The notes: generated by a model from the letters alone, not told the origin. A DNA stretch of 64,000 bases from an uncultured Lachnospiraceae bacterium (GCA_934320845.1 CAKRFU010000006.1:62001-126000), one strand, 5' to 3'; numbered from the stretch's first letter, positions 26,600 to 34,616 are shown. Translations and numbers: made by a program.

Positions 26600-26640
26600 A
26601 AAATGCTAAGTCACTGCAGGTGTATTGACTTAGCATTTTT
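26600..26640 (+). terminator. Intrinsic terminator after pssA
   Basis: AAATGCTAAGTCA (26601-26613) pairs perfectly with TGACTTAGCATTT (26626-26638), followed by further T residues. It ends the lipid operon before the separate psd promoter. Confidence 0.85.
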
Positions 26641-26643
26641 GGC

Positions 26644-26671
26644 TTGCTATTCTATAATAAGTAAATATAAT
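26644..26671 (+). promoter_or_regulatory. Promoter of psd
   Basis: TTGCTA (26644-26649), 16 bp, TATAAT (26666-26671). The expected transcript start (about 26678) coincides with the first base of the closing stem of the repeat element that follows. Confidence 0.6.
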
Positions 26672-26856
26672 GATGTTAGGGTCAAAAGGTATTTTGAACT
26701 CAATTAATGCCACGGATTGCTTCATTGCTGTGCAATTTTCGCAATCCTGCAAACACCGACAATCCTTTTGTCGGTGTTTGGCGGGTTAAGCCACCAGATA
26801 GCAATTTGTATGTAAATATACATTGCTATCTGCTTTTGACCCTTGCATTATATCAT
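26670..26856 (+). repeat. Four-helix palindromic repeat, full copy B, forming the psd leader
   Basis: Four helices can be drawn. P1 closes the element: AGGGTCAAAAG (26678-26688) with CTTTTGACCCT (26833-26843). Inside are P2 GGATTGC/GCAATCC (26714-26720, 26741-26747), P3 AAACACCGACA/TGTCGGTGTTT (26751-26761, 26769-26779) and P4 AGATAGCAAT/ATTGCTATCT (26796-26805, 26822-26831). The first 57 nt match the inverted copy A after purA at 49 positions. Lying between the psd promoter and ribosome site, it is the whole leader of that mRNA. A dispersed repeat captured as a leader, or a regulatory RNA, are both possible. Confidence 0.7.
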
Positions 26857-26875
26857 ATAAGAAATGGGGATTAAT

Positions 26876-27736
26876 ATGGAATTTGAAAGAATAAATTGCA
26901 GCAAGGAACAAAACAGCCAGGATAAATTTCTTGAAAAAATATACAAGAGCGAAGCAGGAAGGCTGCTTTTAAAACTAATCACAAGTAAAGCGGTATCGGA
27001 GATTGGTGGCAGATTTATGGACAGTCCGCTTTCAGTACCTGCTATAAAGCCGTTTATCGAGAAAAATAATATAGATATGTCGCAGTATGAGGATAAGAAA
27101 TATAAAAGTTACAATGATTTTTTTACAAGGAAGATTAAAGAGGGTGAAAGAATATTTGACATGACACCTGAACTTCTTTGTTCGCCATGCGACAGTAAAC
27201 TCACGGTTTATAAGATAGATGAAAAATCTGAATATGAGATTAAAGGTACAAAATATTCATTTGAAAGTCTTACAAGAAGCAGTAAACTGGCAGATTATTA
27301 TAATGGTGGTTATATGCTTGTTTTCAGACTTTGTGTGGATGATTACCATAGGTATTCATATGTGGATAATGGGAAGCTTGGGCCTATAAGAAGAATAGAC
27401 GGCGTTTATCATACAGTAAATCCTGTAGCAATTGAGGCGGGGTATGATATATATAAGGAAAATACAAGGGAATGCAGTGTTTTACACAGTGAAAATTTTG
27501 GAAAAATACTTCAGATTGAAGTCGGAGCCCTGATGGTTGGAAGAATAGTCAATAATGATGAGAGATGTCATGTATCGAGAGGACAGGAAAAGGGACGTTT
27601 TGAGTTTGGTGGTTCTACGGTTATACTGGCATTTTCAAAAGACAGCATAAAGATTAAGGATGAGATTATCAATAATTCAAAAGAAGATTATGAAACCATT
27701 ATAAAAATGGGGGATGTAATCGGAGAAAAATTTTAG
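26876..27736 (+). CDS. psd: Phosphatidylserine decarboxylase
   Basis: A 286-residue pro-enzyme making phosphatidylethanolamine from phosphatidylserine. Self-cleavage should occur in FEFGGSTVIL at Gly246-Ser247, giving a large beta chain and a small alpha chain with a pyruvoyl group; GGST replaces the LGST of Escherichia coli and is common elsewhere. DDYHRYSYVDNG (155-166) supplies the conserved His. Start ATG 26876 has GGGGATTA upstream; ATG 26864 has no ribosome site. It has its own promoter and structured leader but follows pssA, so both steps of PE synthesis are side by side. The decarboxylase gene starts 15 bp later. Confidence 0.93.
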   Translation: MEFERINCSKEQNSQDKFLEKIYKSEAGRLLLKLITSKAVSEIGGRFMDSPLSVPAIKPFIEKNNIDMSQYEDKKYKSYNDFFTRKIKEGERIFDMTPELLCSPCDSKLTVYKIDEKSEYEIKGTKYSFESLTRSSKLADYYNGGYMLVFRLCVDDYHRYSYVDNGKLGPIRRIDGVYHTVNPVAIEAGYDIYKENTRECSVLHSENFGKILQIEVGALMVGRIVNNDERCHVSRGQEKGRFEFGGSTVILAFSKDSIKIKDEIINNSKEDYETIIKMGDVIGEKF

Positions 27737-27750
27737 AAAAGAGGAAATCA

Positions 27751-29157
27751 ATGGATACGCCAATCTGTGATTTTGTAAATAAATATATAGACAGTGATTT
27801 TTCAAGATTTCACATGCCGGGGCACAAGGGAAAAGCGTTTATAGGATGCGAGAGACAGGATATAACGGAGATAGATGGTGCGGATGTATTAAGCCACGCT
27901 GATGGAATTATAAAAAAAAGTCAGGAAAATGCCGCAAAACTTTTTGGAAGCGGAGCATCATTTTATTCCACAGAGGGCTCATCGCAATGTATAAAGACCA
28001 TGCTTGCGGCAGTTTTCATGGATTACAAAATAAGACAGGAACAAAAAAGTTCTGAAAGCACAAAAAGCAGCACAAAACCATTCGTGCTTGCGGCAAGAAA
28101 TGTACACAAATCAATGATAGATGCTATTGCATTACTTGATTTGAGTGTGGAATTTATGTATCCGAAGGATGCTGACAGTATATGTGTAGGCATGGTCACA
28201 CCGGATGATGTGAAAAATGAACTTGAAAAAGAACAAAAGCCGATGGCTGTATATATAACTTCACCTGATTATCTCGGAAATACAGCAGATATAAAGGGAA
28301 TATCAAGAGTTTGTGAAGAATATGATATTCCTTTGATAGTTGATAATGCACATGGAGCATATCAGGCATTTTTGGACGAAAAAAAGTATGGGACAGTACA
28401 TCCTATAAAAAGCGGAGCTGCCATATGCTGTGATTCGGCACACAAGACCCTGCCTGTTTTGACAGGTGGAGCGTACATTCATGTATCAAAGAAATACAGG
28501 GAAAGACTGGCACATCATATTGCTTCTTACATGACAATATTTGGCTCGACAAGCCCGTCATATCTCATAATGCAGTCGCTTGATATGTGTAATCGGTATC
28601 TTGCCGGGAAGTTTAGGTATGAACTTGCTGATTGCATTAAGCGGATGGAAAAGACAAAAGCTGTTCTTGCAGAAAATAATGTAAGCCTTATGAAAACTGA
28701 GCCGCTTAAAATAGTGATTGACACGGCGGCAGCAGGTCTGGAGGGGGATGAGCTCGCAGATGAACTTAGGAGATATAAAATTGAATGTGAGTATGCAGAT
28801 AAATATTTTGTTGTGCTTATGATAACTCCGCAAAATGATGATAAAGATTTTGAAAGACTTGAAAAGTGGGCGTCTGATACTAAAGATTTCAGAAATAAAA
28901 AAGGAAAGCTTGTACCCAAAAAACTCGTTTTAAGCAGGGCTGAAAGAGTGATTGGAATAAGGGAGGCGGTTTTTTCGCCATACGAAAAAGTAAGAGTTTC
29001 TGATGCCTGCGGCAGAATATGTGCATCACAGACAATAGCCTGCCCTCCGGCTATACCAATAGCTGTATGTGGAGAGAGAATAGATGAAAATATGATAGAA
29101 ATCTTTGAGGAATATGCGATAGAGTATATAAACGTAGTTGACAACAGATATGTATAA
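27751..29157 (+). CDS. Orn/Lys/Arg decarboxylase family PLP enzyme
   Basis: A 468-residue fold-type I PLP enzyme. FHMPGHKGK (20-28), STEGSSQC (73-80), VDNAHGAY (197-204) and CDSAHKTLPVLTGG (227-240; Lys232 binds PLP) mark the Orn/Lys/Arg decarboxylase group. At 468 residues it is the short form lacking the N-terminal wing domain of the E. coli inducible enzymes, like the Bacillus SpeA/YaaO type. It should make agmatine, cadaverine or putrescine; the substrate cannot be told. Start ATG 27751 follows AAAGAGGAAATCA, 15 bp after psd. With potABCD in the same window it is part of polyamine metabolism. Confidence 0.88.
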   Translation: MDTPICDFVNKYIDSDFSRFHMPGHKGKAFIGCERQDITEIDGADVLSHADGIIKKSQENAAKLFGSGASFYSTEGSSQCIKTMLAAVFMDYKIRQEQKSSESTKSSTKPFVLAARNVHKSMIDAIALLDLSVEFMYPKDADSICVGMVTPDDVKNELEKEQKPMAVYITSPDYLGNTADIKGISRVCEEYDIPLIVDNAHGAYQAFLDEKKYGTVHPIKSGAAICCDSAHKTLPVLTGGAYIHVSKKYRERLAHHIASYMTIFGSTSPSYLIMQSLDMCNRYLAGKFRYELADCIKRMEKTKAVLAENNVSLMKTEPLKIVIDTAAAGLEGDELADELRRYKIECEYADKYFVVLMITPQNDDKDFERLEKWASDTKDFRNKKGKLVPKKLVLSRAERVIGIREAVFSPYEKVRVSDACGRICASQTIACPPAIPIAVCGERIDENMIEIFEEYAIEYINVVDNRYV

Positions 29158-29194
29158 AAGTACAAAATAAGGTTTGTGAAAGGCGGATAAGGAT

Positions 29195-30391
29195 ATGAAA
29201 ATATTATTTCCAACATGGAAGAGTTTCGGAGTAGAGGATATAAAAGAGACATTTGAAAAATTGGGGCATACGGTATTATTGTATAAAAATGAGCCAAAGA
29301 ATTACCGAATTGACCCAAAATATAAATCAGAGATAAAAAAATACATAAGAGAAAACAATGTGGATGCAGTATTTACATCAAATTTTTATCCGGTTATATC
29401 AGATGGATGCAATGATATTAAGATTCCGTATCTTTCATGGTGTTATGACAGTCCGCTTATACTTACATATTCAAAATCCGTTTTTAATGAGGTGAACAGA
29501 ATATTTATATTTGATTCCATTATGGTTCAGGAACTTAGAAATCTCGGTGTAGAAAATGTCTGGTATATGCCTATGGCGGTAAATGAAAAAAGACTTGAAA
29601 AAATCAGCATTTCACCACAGGATAGAAAGATTGTAGAAAGCGATGTATCATTTGTCGGAAGACTTTATACAGAGGAACATAATCTTTATGACAGAATGGA
29701 GCCGAAACTTGATGATTACACAAAAGGCTATCTTGAAGGAATAATGGAGTCACAGAGACTTATATACGGTTATACATTTATTGAGGAACTTCTGACACCT
29801 GACATTGTGGAAAAGATGATGGCAGCAATGCCGGTAAAAGTTCAGGAAAACGGAATGGAGAGCATTGAGTACATCTATGCCAATTATTTTTTATGCCGCA
29901 AGATGACACAGCTTGACAGAACAGGTATATTTAAATATTTAGGAGAAAATCTTCCGGATATAAAACTTGAAAATGGGAAGAGCATAGCACCGATGAAACT
30001 TTATACATCAGAACCGACACCGTGGTTAAAGGGTATAAAGAACATGGGCGAGGTGCATTATATGTATGAAATGCCGCTTGTATTTAAGTATAGCAGGATA
30101 AATCTCAATATAACACTCAGAAGTATAAGAAACGGAATACCGCTTCGTGCGATTGACATAATGGGTGCAGGCGGATTTTTGCTTACAAATTACCAGAGTG
30201 ATTTTGCGATGCACTTTGTTGATGGGGAAGATTTTGTAAGTTACAGTGACAGAGAGGATATGCTTGAAAAGATAAAATATTATCTCGTACATGAGGATGA
30301 AAGAAAAGCAATTGCAGAGAACGGCTGCAAAAAAGTAAGAGAGGAACACACATATACACAGAGATTGTCCGAGATAATTGGGAGCATTTAA
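29195..30391 (+). CDS. CgeB/DUF3880-like glycosyltransferase
   Basis: A 398-residue protein beginning MKILFPTWKSFGVEDIKETF, with the WCYDSPLIL, FIFDSIMVQELRNLG and VWYMPMAVNE segments typical of DUF3880/CgeB-type proteins, and a C-terminal glycosyltransferase half ending with RAIDIMGAGGFLLTNYQ and DFVSYSDREDMLEKI, like group 1 glycosyltransferases. It probably transfers a sugar to an envelope or spore component, but the acceptor is unknown. Start ATG 29195 follows AAGGCGGATAAGGAT. It ends 20 bp before the LytTR-type operator of agrB; no terminator was seen between them. Confidence 0.75.
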   Translation: MKILFPTWKSFGVEDIKETFEKLGHTVLLYKNEPKNYRIDPKYKSEIKKYIRENNVDAVFTSNFYPVISDGCNDIKIPYLSWCYDSPLILTYSKSVFNEVNRIFIFDSIMVQELRNLGVENVWYMPMAVNEKRLEKISISPQDRKIVESDVSFVGRLYTEEHNLYDRMEPKLDDYTKGYLEGIMESQRLIYGYTFIEELLTPDIVEKMMAAMPVKVQENGMESIEYIYANYFLCRKMTQLDRTGIFKYLGENLPDIKLENGKSIAPMKLYTSEPTPWLKGIKNMGEVHYMYEMPLVFKYSRINLNITLRSIRNGIPLRAIDIMGAGGFLLTNYQSDFAMHFVDGEDFVSYSDREDMLEKIKYYLVHEDERKAIAENGCKKVREEHTYTQRLSEIIGSI

Positions 30392-30410
30392 AGAGGAATG
30401 TTGATTTCCA

Positions 30411-30474
30411 AAACTGCAATAAAATTCCTAAAACTGCAAAAAGTCTTGAAATACGAGAAAAAAAATGATACCTT
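30411..30474 (+). promoter_or_regulatory. agrB promoter with LytTR-type direct-repeat operator
   Basis: AAACTGCAA occurs at 30411-30419 and 30431-30439, a 20-bp period. Six bases later TTGAAA (30446-30451), 17 bp, then TACCTT (30469-30474). The layout is identical to that before agrD. Paired 9-bp direct repeats about two helical turns apart just upstream of a weak -35 are how AgrA/VirR-type LytTR regulators activate promoters. Read on the other strand the half site is TTGCAGTTT. Confidence 0.8.
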
Positions 30475-30499
30475 TTGAAAAAACAGGAGGTATATAAGA

Positions 30500-31072
30500 A
30501 TGTTAGATAAATATTTAAATTTATTAATAAATAATGGAATTATACCACAGAGCGAAGTGGATATATATAAATACAAACTAAATTGTTTAATTGAAAAGGT
30601 ATTTACGATAAGTGTAATGATACTTATAAGTTTGTTTTTTAAACAAACGATAGGTATAGTTATATTTATCGTATCTTTTTTTTCGCTTAGAAACAGAACC
30701 GGAGGATTTCATCTGAGTTCATTTAAAATGTGTTTTTTGGGTACAATGGCAATAGAAATGGTAGTAATACTTTGTATAAAATTACAGGTTATTCCACTTA
30801 TAATATCAGGAATATTGTCTGCAACAGCTACGATTATTATTTTAATTTTAGGAGCAGCAAATCATCCTGATATGGACTATGATAAGGAAGAATTTAATTT
30901 TAATAAAAAATATGCAAGATTAATTGTAATAATAGAATTTTTGATAGTTGTTTTCTTTAATAAAATCAAGGTATCGGCAATGTATATTCAATCTATAGAG
31001 TTTTCTATTATCCTTGCATCTGTTTTACTCATAATGGCATTTGTTACGGGACAGCATAAAAAAATAATGTAA
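30500..31072 (+). CDS. agrB: AgrB-like autoinducer peptide processing membrane protease
   Basis: A 190-residue membrane cysteine endopeptidase that trims and cyclises the AgrD precursor. The catalytic pair is present with the right spacing: RNRTGGFHLSSFKMC gives His71 and Cys78. About five to six hydrophobic segments fit the family. Start ATG 30500 follows ACAGGAGGTATATAAG. It is preceded by the LytTR-type operator and separated from agrD by a second identical operator-promoter, so agrB and agrD can be transcribed separately. Codon use is more A/T-rich than in the upstream genes. Confidence 0.93.
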   Translation: MLDKYLNLLINNGIIPQSEVDIYKYKLNCLIEKVFTISVMILISLFFKQTIGIVIFIVSFFSLRNRTGGFHLSSFKMCFLGTMAIEMVVILCIKLQVIPLIISGILSATATIIILILGAANHPDMDYDKEEFNFNKKYARLIVIIEFLIVVFFNKIKVSAMYIQSIEFSIILASVLLIMAFVTGQHKKIM

Positions 31073-31092
31073 AAATCGACAAAATATTTCTA

Positions 31093-31156
31093 AAACTGCA
31101 ATAAAATTTCCAAAACTGCAATGCGTATTGAAAAGCAAAATAATAAATGATATTTT
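31093..31156 (+). promoter_or_regulatory. agrD promoter with LytTR-type direct-repeat operator
   Basis: AAACTGCAA at 31093-31101 and 31113-31121 (20-bp period), six bases, TTGAAA (31128-31133), 17 bp, TATTTT (31151-31156). Every spacing equals that of the agrB promoter. The predicted transcript would start at about 31163 with a 5' hairpin TTGTTA/TAACAA (31164-31179). Confidence 0.82.
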
Positions 31157-31205
31157 CTAATTGTTGTTAGAACTAACAATAGTAAAAATGGAAGGAGGAA
31201 CAGGC

Positions 31206-31349
31206 ATGAATATTAAAGAGAAAGCAGTAGAGGTTTCAGGTTCTGTACTGAAAAAAATGGTTGAGAAAGAAAAGCAGGGAAATTCTAAATGCTGCGCAAT
31301 TTTGCATCAGCCAAAAAGACCAACAGCTTTAAAAAGAAGCGCAAGGTAA
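31206..31349 (+). CDS. agrD: AgrD-like cyclic lactone autoinducer precursor peptide
   Basis: A 47-residue prepeptide. An amphipathic N-terminal leader (residues 1-25) is followed by SKCCAILHQPKRP and a basic tail. The HQPKRP element after a Cys-led hydrophobic core is the hallmark of clostridial AgrD peptides. Aligned by eye with the C. perfringens core CLWFT before HQP, the mature ring would be C-C-A-I-L closed by a thiolactone on Cys29, leaving Cys30 free; this is inference. Start ATG 31206 follows GGAAGGAGGAACAGGC, far better than the earlier in-frame codon at 31161. It lies 133 bp after agrB, under its own promoter. Confidence 0.88.
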   Translation: MNIKEKAVEVSGSVLKKMVEKEKQGNSKCCAILHQPKRPTALKRSAR

Positions 31350-31405
31350 GTTTAATTATTAAAAAGAATAGTAATGTTTTATAATAGGGAAAATATTGGG
31401 AACAA

Positions 31406-31445
31406 AAATCTCTCACTCTTCAACTCTACCCGGAGTGAGGGATTT
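31406..31445 (+). other. Hairpin between agrD and the lipoprotein gene
   Basis: AAATCTCTCACTC (31406-31418) pairs with GAGTGAGGGATTT (31433-31445) over 13 base pairs (one G-U) around a 14-nt loop. No T-run follows, so it may be a weak terminator for agrD or a leader structure that limits readthrough into the lipoprotein gene. Confidence 0.55.
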
Positions 31446-31470
31446 GTAAAGAAGATGGATAGAAAAATCA

Positions 31471-32472
31471 ATGAAAAAGAAAGAAAATTTGTTATATAGA
31501 GTTATAGTGACATTAATTGTGTCAGTTATAGGATTTACAGGGTGTAAAAACACAAATACGAAAGAAAATAGTGAACCTGAAATTGCAACAGTTGCACCAA
31601 CTGCAGGTAATATTAATGATAGGGATGCTAATGAATCTGAAAAAGATGCAGATAGTACAATAACAAAAGTAAATACAGTTTCGGAATATTATTTGGAGAT
31701 GGGAGTATTTTCGGAGAATATTGTTTTGAACGGCGCTAATCGTGAAGAGGCTGAAGTGAGTGTTGTAGATGAGAAAATCTGTCTGCCACAGGGGATGTTT
31801 CGAGGTATTGCGGTGGAAGATCAGGCTAGAAAATGTAAAGGATATCGGGTGTCAAGGGATGAAGCAAATGAATTTATAGATATTATGGAAAATGCCAAAA
31901 TTACTGAAAAGGATAAAGTTATTAAAGGGAGGAATATTGAGGCTCACATGGTTTACTTAAATAGTCATAGTGAGTTTAGAATAATAAATTTGGCTTTTTA
32001 CAAAAATGGATATTTCAGTGTAGATGTTCAGGCAGATGATGAAAAAAAATTTGCGAAGGACATGAAAATAAAAATACAATCAGAAAAAAATAAGAAACAG
32101 ATTTATTTGAAAAGCAGCAAGCTTGAAAATTTAATAAAAAAATGGATAGGTTATAGAGAAACTGCTACAGAAGAATTTGAACAAATTAAGAGCGCAGTTT
32201 ATGAAAATGAAAGCATAAACAAAAGTGTCAAATTGAAAGAACAACAAATAAGTGAATTGAAAAAGCTGGCACAAAATAATAAATTCATCGATGGAATGCC
32301 GTGTGATACCAATAATTATTTTGTGTGCACATTGTCAACAAACAAAAAATTATATTTTTCAATTTCTTCTGATGGAGATTGTTTATCGACAGATGACCAT
32401 GTATATATGCTAAAAACTAAAAAGGCAGAGAATGCAAGAGAGTTTGTAAAGTCACTTGTCGCACAACATTAA
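31471..32472 (+). CDS. Lipoprotein of unknown function in the agr locus
   Basis: A 333-residue exported protein. The N-terminus has a Lys-rich start, a hydrophobic stretch and lipobox FTGC at about residue 26, then a Thr/Asn/Glu linker. The rest is a Lys/Glu-rich soluble domain with many short beta-like stretches; I recognise no family. It is located between agrD and the regulator/kinase genes, so it is likely either a target of the quorum system or part of peptide sensing at the surface. The ribosome site (AGATGGATAG) is weak. A hairpin lies 25 bp before the start. Confidence 0.7.
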   Translation: MKKKENLLYRVIVTLIVSVIGFTGCKNTNTKENSEPEIATVAPTAGNINDRDANESEKDADSTITKVNTVSEYYLEMGVFSENIVLNGANREEAEVSVVDEKICLPQGMFRGIAVEDQARKCKGYRVSRDEANEFIDIMENAKITEKDKVIKGRNIEAHMVYLNSHSEFRIINLAFYKNGYFSVDVQADDEKKFAKDMKIKIQSEKNKKQIYLKSSKLENLIKKWIGYRETATEEFEQIKSAVYENESINKSVKLKEQQISELKKLAQNNKFIDGMPCDTNNYFVCTLSTNKKLYFSISSDGDCLSTDDHVYMLKTKKAENAREFVKSLVAQH

Positions 32473-32502
32473 AAAAGAATTTCGCTATGTTTCTTTACAG
32501 CA

Positions 32503-32530
32503 TTGGTGGTTTGAGATACAATTCTATATA
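32503..32530 (+). promoter_or_regulatory. Possible promoter of the LytTR regulator/kinase pair
   Basis: TTGGTG (32503-32508), 16 bp, TATATA (32525-32530), about 20 bp before the GTG start at 32551. No copy of the AAACTGCAA direct repeat is present here, so the two-component genes do not seem to share the agrB/agrD operator. Confidence 0.4.
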
Positions 32531-32550
32531 GGATTTAGGAGGAATTTTGT

Positions 32551-33294
32551 GTGAAATCTGATATTATTAGAATTGCCATATGTGATGATGAAAAAGTTAT
32601 AGCTGAAAAAATTAAGAAATATGTAGAAGATTATATTAATAAAACAGAATTACCTTATATAATAGATATTTACCTGTCAGGAGAAGAATTTATCCTTTTG
32701 AAAAATGCAATGACAGAATATGATATTGTATTTTTAGATGTGAGTATGAAAGAAATAGATGGGATAAAAGCTGCATATGAATTACGAAAATACAGTGATA
32801 ATACATATATAGTTTTTGTGACGGGATTTATTCAATATTCCTTAGCCGGGTATAAGGTTAATGCAATAAGATACATTATAAAAGATAACGTTACCATAAA
32901 ATCTGATATAGAAGAGGCATTGGATACTATATTTGAAAAACTCGGTAAAAGAAGTGATGAGGTGATTTATGATTTTGTTGAGGAAAAATCGAAAAAAGTA
33001 ATGATTTCAAATATAGTGTATATTGAAAGTTCATTGCATAGAATAAGTTTTCATGTTTATGAGGATGGAAAAGATAAAATATATACAATCTATAAAAAGA
33101 TGGATGATATTGAAATAGAATTTAAAGCAGAGGAATTAGTTAGGGTTCATCAGAGCTTTATTGTTAATATGAAATATGTATGTGATATAAAAAGATATTG
33201 TGTTAAGCTGATAAATTCTATTGAAATTCCAGTTTCAAAACAGAGATATAAAAATGCTATTTTGGAATATGCAAGGCAAAAGGGAGAGATTTAA
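32551..33294 (+). CDS. LytTR-family response regulator (AgrA-like)
   Basis: A 247-residue regulator. The receiver domain has acidic pocket Asp12-Asp13 and phospho-acceptor Asp63 in IVFLDVSM, followed by FVTGF. The C-terminal LytTR DNA-binding domain covers about residues 140-245, with YIESSLHRISFH and the VRVHQSFIVNMKYV segment. Start is GTG 32551 behind TTAGGAGGAATTTT. It overlaps the kinase start by 1 bp. By family knowledge it should bind the 9-bp direct repeats upstream of agrB and agrD once phosphorylated by the kinase. Confidence 0.92.
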   Translation: MKSDIIRIAICDDEKVIAEKIKKYVEDYINKTELPYIIDIYLSGEEFILLKNAMTEYDIVFLDVSMKEIDGIKAAYELRKYSDNTYIVFVTGFIQYSLAGYKVNAIRYIIKDNVTIKSDIEEALDTIFEKLGKRSDEVIYDFVEEKSKKVMISNIVYIESSLHRISFHVYEDGKDKIYTIYKKMDDIEIEFKAEELVRVHQSFIVNMKYVCDIKRYCVKLINSIEIPVSKQRYKNAILEYARQKGEI

Positions 33295-34616
33295 TGAGTG
33301 TATATCAGAACTATGTGATGATATTTATTGAGATGTCAAGTTTTTTGATATTTAACACAGCGTTTTCGGAATTTAAGTTGAGATTTCCGAAATGGGTACA
33401 TATCATATGGCTTTTTGTTATGTCATCAGTGGGATTTGTTATAGATTCTGTATTTGTACAAAATTTTTTTTTAAAGCAAATGGCAATTATTATAGTTTTT
33501 ATAATTGGAAGTATTGTAATCGGAAAGAAAAGTTTAAAAAATGCAGTTATTATATCAACATTATTTGATTTTATCTTTTTAGCTGCTGATATGATTACTA
33601 TATTGATAGACAGAGATGTATTTCAGATTGATATGAATGGACAAAGTCATATAGATGCATTTGCAACATTGATGAGTAAGTCTGTGTTACTTATATTTGT
33701 GCTTATATTCAAGAAAATTGGGAGTAACAGATGTTTTCATATCAGTGAAGACAGAGATGTCTTGTTTTTTTCGGTTTTTCCCTTAATATCATCAGGGGCA
33801 ATTGCAGGTGTACTTAAATGCGGAGTTGGTTTGAAGTCAGAAAGTGAAATACAATTTGCATGGGTTGTGTTAGCCAGTCTTATTGCAATGAATATTCTTA
33901 TAATTTTTTTTATGGATGACCTTGCTGAAAAAGCAATGCTGAAACAGGAAAAACTTATATTTGAGATGGATGCAAAAAGACAGCAGGAGATGTATAGTTC
34001 ATGGGAAGAAAAAATTATGCAGCAAAGGAGTATTTCACATGAGTATAGAAATAATTTACTTTACATGAGTGCGTTACTTGAGCAAAGGGAATATGGAAAG
34101 TTATCCGATTATCTAAAAGAAGCCAGTGGTGCGGATATGAGGGGAATGGACATTATAAATACAAACAATTCGGTTATCAATGTTATAATGAATACTAAAT
34201 ATTATGAGGCAAAAAAAGCAGGGGCATCATTTATATGTAAGATTAATAATTTATCAGGAGTTACAATGAAAGAAACAGACATTATATTATTGTTATCGAA
34301 TTTATTAAATAATGCGATAGAAGCAGTAGAAAAATGTTTGGATAAGAAAATGATAAAAGTTAAAATAGTTATAGAAAATAATAAATTTATTGTTTCTGTA
34401 TGGAATACATTTAATGGAGAGATAAAAAGAGAGGGAGATATATTAAAAACTACTAAAAAAGAAAATACAGTTTTTCATGGTATAGGTCTTAAAAATGTTG
34501 TAAGAATTGCAGAAAAATACAATGGATTGTATTTATTTGAACCTCGTGGAGAAGAGTTTAGTGCTATTGTCATAATACCTATGGATATTCATTACTCTGA
34601 AAACAAAAGCCGGTAG
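33294..34616 (+). CDS. GHKL-type sensor histidine kinase (AgrC-like)
   Basis: A 440-residue membrane kinase. About six hydrophobic segments fill residues 1-210, the usual peptide-sensing part of AgrC. The dimerisation helix contains SISHEYRNNLLYMSALLEQ with phospho-acceptor His249. The ATPase part shows LLSNLLNNAIEAVEKC (N box, near residue 335) and HGIGLKNVVRIAEKYNG (G box). The start codon overlaps the regulator stop (TAATG). It should sense the AgrD-derived peptide and phosphorylate the LytTR regulator. Its end runs into the terminator hairpin shared with the minus-strand gene. Confidence 0.92.
   Translation: MSVYQNYVMIFIEMSSFLIFNTAFSEFKLRFPKWVHIIWLFVMSSVGFVIDSVFVQNFFLKQMAIIIVFIIGSIVIGKKSLKNAVIISTLFDFIFLAADMITILIDRDVFQIDMNGQSHIDAFATLMSKSVLLIFVLIFKKIGSNRCFHISEDRDVLFFSVFPLISSGAIAGVLKCGVGLKSESEIQFAWVVLASLIAMNILIIFFMDDLAEKAMLKQEKLIFEMDAKRQQEMYSSWEEKIMQQRSISHEYRNNLLYMSALLEQREYGKLSDYLKEASGADMRGMDIINTNNSVINVIMNTKYYEAKKAGASFICKINNLSGVTMKETDIILLLSNLLNNAIEAVEKCLDKKMIKVKIVIENNKFIVSVWNTFNGEIKREGDILKTTKKENTVFHGIGLKNVVRIAEKYNGLYLFEPRGEEFSAIVIIPMDIHYSENKSR

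Noticed and set aside
28527..29318. Open frame of 263 codons on the minus strand opposite the decarboxylase
   Set aside because: It opposes a clear PLP enzyme and has no family features; Ser/Leu-rich translation is typical of an antisense shadow.
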